DNA of 32,983 nucleotides from Pseudomonadota bacterium (lineage in GTDB: Bacteria; Pseudomonadota; Alphaproteobacteria; Rhizobiales; Beijerinckiaceae). The notes beneath the pieces are model-generated. The model was not told the origin of the DNA. It was given only the letters and a program-made list of their open reading frames with translations, and searched no databases. The stretch spans positions 1-32,983 of the forward strand of contig JAGWRL010000248.1 in the NCBI GenBank assembly GCA_028876585.1, in the 5' to 3' direction. The position numbers were made by a program, and so were the translations under genes. The stretch's first letter is position 1. Every line of letters begins with the position of its first letter. Shown in pieces: positions 31,972 through 32,983 of the stretch.

Positions 31972-32700
31972 ATGAAGCTGGACAAGTGCGCGCCACAAAA
32001 TGAGCGCATCAAAGACTACGTGCTGCGCAACATCGAATCCGGACAATGGCCGCGCGATCACAGGATCCCGGCAGAGTCGGAACTCGTCAAGAAATTCAAA
32101 GTCAGCCGCATGACCGTCAGCCGGGCCTTGCGTGAACTCGCGCATGACGGTCGCATCCGTCGCTTTCCCGGCCGGGGGAGTTTCGTCAGCGGCGCGCGGC
32201 CGAAATCCGAATTCCTGGTCATCCGCAGCATCGCCGAGGAGATCGCCGAACGCGGGCACGTCCATTCGGCGCGCGTGCACGTGCGCAGAAAGGTGAAAGG
32301 CGACGATGCGCTGACGGCGGCTTTCAAGCTGCCCAAGGGCTCGTTGCTGTTCCACACCGTGATCGTTCACAGCGAAGGCGGCGTGCCGCTGCTGCTCGAA
32401 TATCGCTATGTCAACCCGATCCTGATGCCGCACTATCTCGACGCCGATTTTCACAAGCTCACGCCCAATCAGGTTCTGGCGCAGGTCGCTTATGTCAAAG
32501 AGGCCGACCATATCGTCGAAGCGGTTCTTCCCGGCGAGCGGGCGCGCAAACTCCTAAAGATCGGCCGCCACGAGCCCTGTTTGCGCGTGTACCGCGCCGC
32601 TTCGATCAGCGCCGGTGTGTCGTCGATCGCCTGGTTGACCTATCCGGGAACGCGCTTCCGGCTGAGCAGCAAGTTCATCGGCGCGCCCGAGACCAGCTAG
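31972..32700 (+). CDS. GntR-family regulator of the HutC subfamily
   Basis: 242 residues. The N-terminal winged helix-turn-helix (about 10-75) has the GntR hallmarks RIPAESELVKKFKVSRMTVS, RALREL and the wing GRGSFV. The UTRA effector domain follows (about 80-235). HutC proteins bind urocanate or related small acids through UTRA. The ATG at 31972 is chosen over an upstream TTG; the ribosome site is poor (GAGG about 12 nt away). It lies 46 bp after the deacylase gene and is probably co-transcribed. Its likely target is the GTATAGAC site at 29668-29675. Confidence 0.9.
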   Translation: MKLDKCAPQNERIKDYVLRNIESGQWPRDHRIPAESELVKKFKVSRMTVSRALRELAHDGRIRRFPGRGSFVSGARPKSEFLVIRSIAEEIAERGHVHSARVHVRRKVKGDDALTAAFKLPKGSLLFHTVIVHSEGGVPLLLEYRYVNPILMPHYLDADFHKLTPNQVLAQVAYVKEADHIVEAVLPGERARKLLKIGRHEPCLRVYRAASISAGVSSIAWLTYPGTRFRLSSKFIGAPETS

Positions 32701-32710
32701 GCCCCGCGCC

Positions 32711-32983
32711 TCAACTCGCCAACAGGCGCCGCATCGTGGCCACGAATTTGGCGCGGATGGGCGCGCGCGCGACATGCGCCCCATTCTGCACGACCTGCCG
32801 GCCGCGCGCGTAAACGCAGTCGATTGAGGTTCGAGCAGAAAATATCCACCGGTCGAGGACGCCGTCCGCGTCGCCGGAGGCGCAATCGAGCATCTCGTCG
32901 CGCAGCGTCACGACATCCGCGTCGGCGCCGACGGCGAAGCCGGAGCGGGCGCGCCCGAGCGCGGCGGCGCCGCCGAGGAACGC
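32711..32983 (-). CDS. C-terminal part of a HutF-like formiminoglutamate deiminase (cut by window)
   Basis: About 90 C-terminal residues before a TGA at 32713-32711. They end an amidohydrolase-family protein: GADADVVTLR (return of the chain to the composite beta domain), then LDRWIFSARTSIDCVYARGR and VVQNGAHVARAPIRAKF. The D/NRW-[IL]-F segment followed by V-x-V-x-x-RGR and a GRH-like turn is what I associate with HutF (N-formimino-L-glutamate deiminase of histidine degradation). The catalytic barrel lies outside the window, so a related deaminase is possible. It converges on the HutC-type regulator gene, 10 bases apart. Confidence 0.7.
   Translation of the reverse strand, partial: AFLGGAAALGRARSGFAVGADADVVTLRDEMLDCASGDADGVLDRWIFSARTSIDCVYARGRQVVQNGAHVARAPIRAKFVATMRRLLAS

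Noticed and set aside
1..32983. CRISPR arrays, tRNA or rRNA genes, insertion sequences, prophage or defence genes
   Set aside because: I looked on both strands for direct-repeat arrays, transposase frames, terminal inverted repeats and structural RNA signatures and saw none.

Overview
The window is about 33 kb of GC-rich DNA with dense, overlapping operons, many ATGA stop/start overlaps and several TTG or GTG starts. The gene content (Liv-type ABC importer with a Tat-type signal, Gsp secretion genes of the PilN-like/short-peptidase type, Rieske oxygenases) fits a free-living alphaproteobacterium, most likely Hyphomicrobiales (Rhizobiales). That placement is inference; no rRNA or other marker gene is present. 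I saw no tRNA, rRNA, insertion sequence or CRISPR array.

Region 1 (1-11642) is a catabolic and uptake cluster around a TetR-family repressor. It encodes a fumarylacetoacetase-type hydrolase (cut by the left edge), a cupin, a DenD-like NAD-dependent epimerase/dehydrogenase, an SDR dehydrogenase, a complete branched-chain-amino-acid-type ABC importer, a VOC-fold protein, a phytoene-desaturase-like FAD oxidoreductase and a small coupled protein. Five promoters carry versions of one 20-bp palindrome, consensus TTGRTYGNNCGNNCRAYCAA, placed on or next to the -10 box. I read them as the regulon of the TetR protein. Two members are gutted genes: an SDR and a histidinol-dehydrogenase-like gene, each reduced to a short in-frame remnant. 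The substrate is unknown.

Region 2 (11903-27415) is a type II secretion system. A leftward operon (gspE-F-G-H-L-M and a short GspC-like gene) faces away from the lipoprotein secretin gspD and a short prepilin peptidase. gspI-J-K lie further right. Two exported phosphohydrolases of the phospholipase C/acid phosphatase and phosphodiesterase classes flank gspIJK and are the likely cargo. The arrangement recalls the liposecretin Hxc system of Pseudomonas, which exports an alkaline phosphatase.

Region 3 (27486-32983) is a second catabolic cluster: two different Rieske oxygenases transcribed divergently, one flavin/ferredoxin reductase, an AstE/DoeB-type deacylase, a GntR/HutC-family regulator, and the C-terminal end of a HutF-like deiminase at the right edge. 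The 98-bp divergent promoter holds one HutC-type operator that covers both -10 boxes. The HutC and HutF pairing hints at an imidazole or histidine-derived substrate, but this is not proven.
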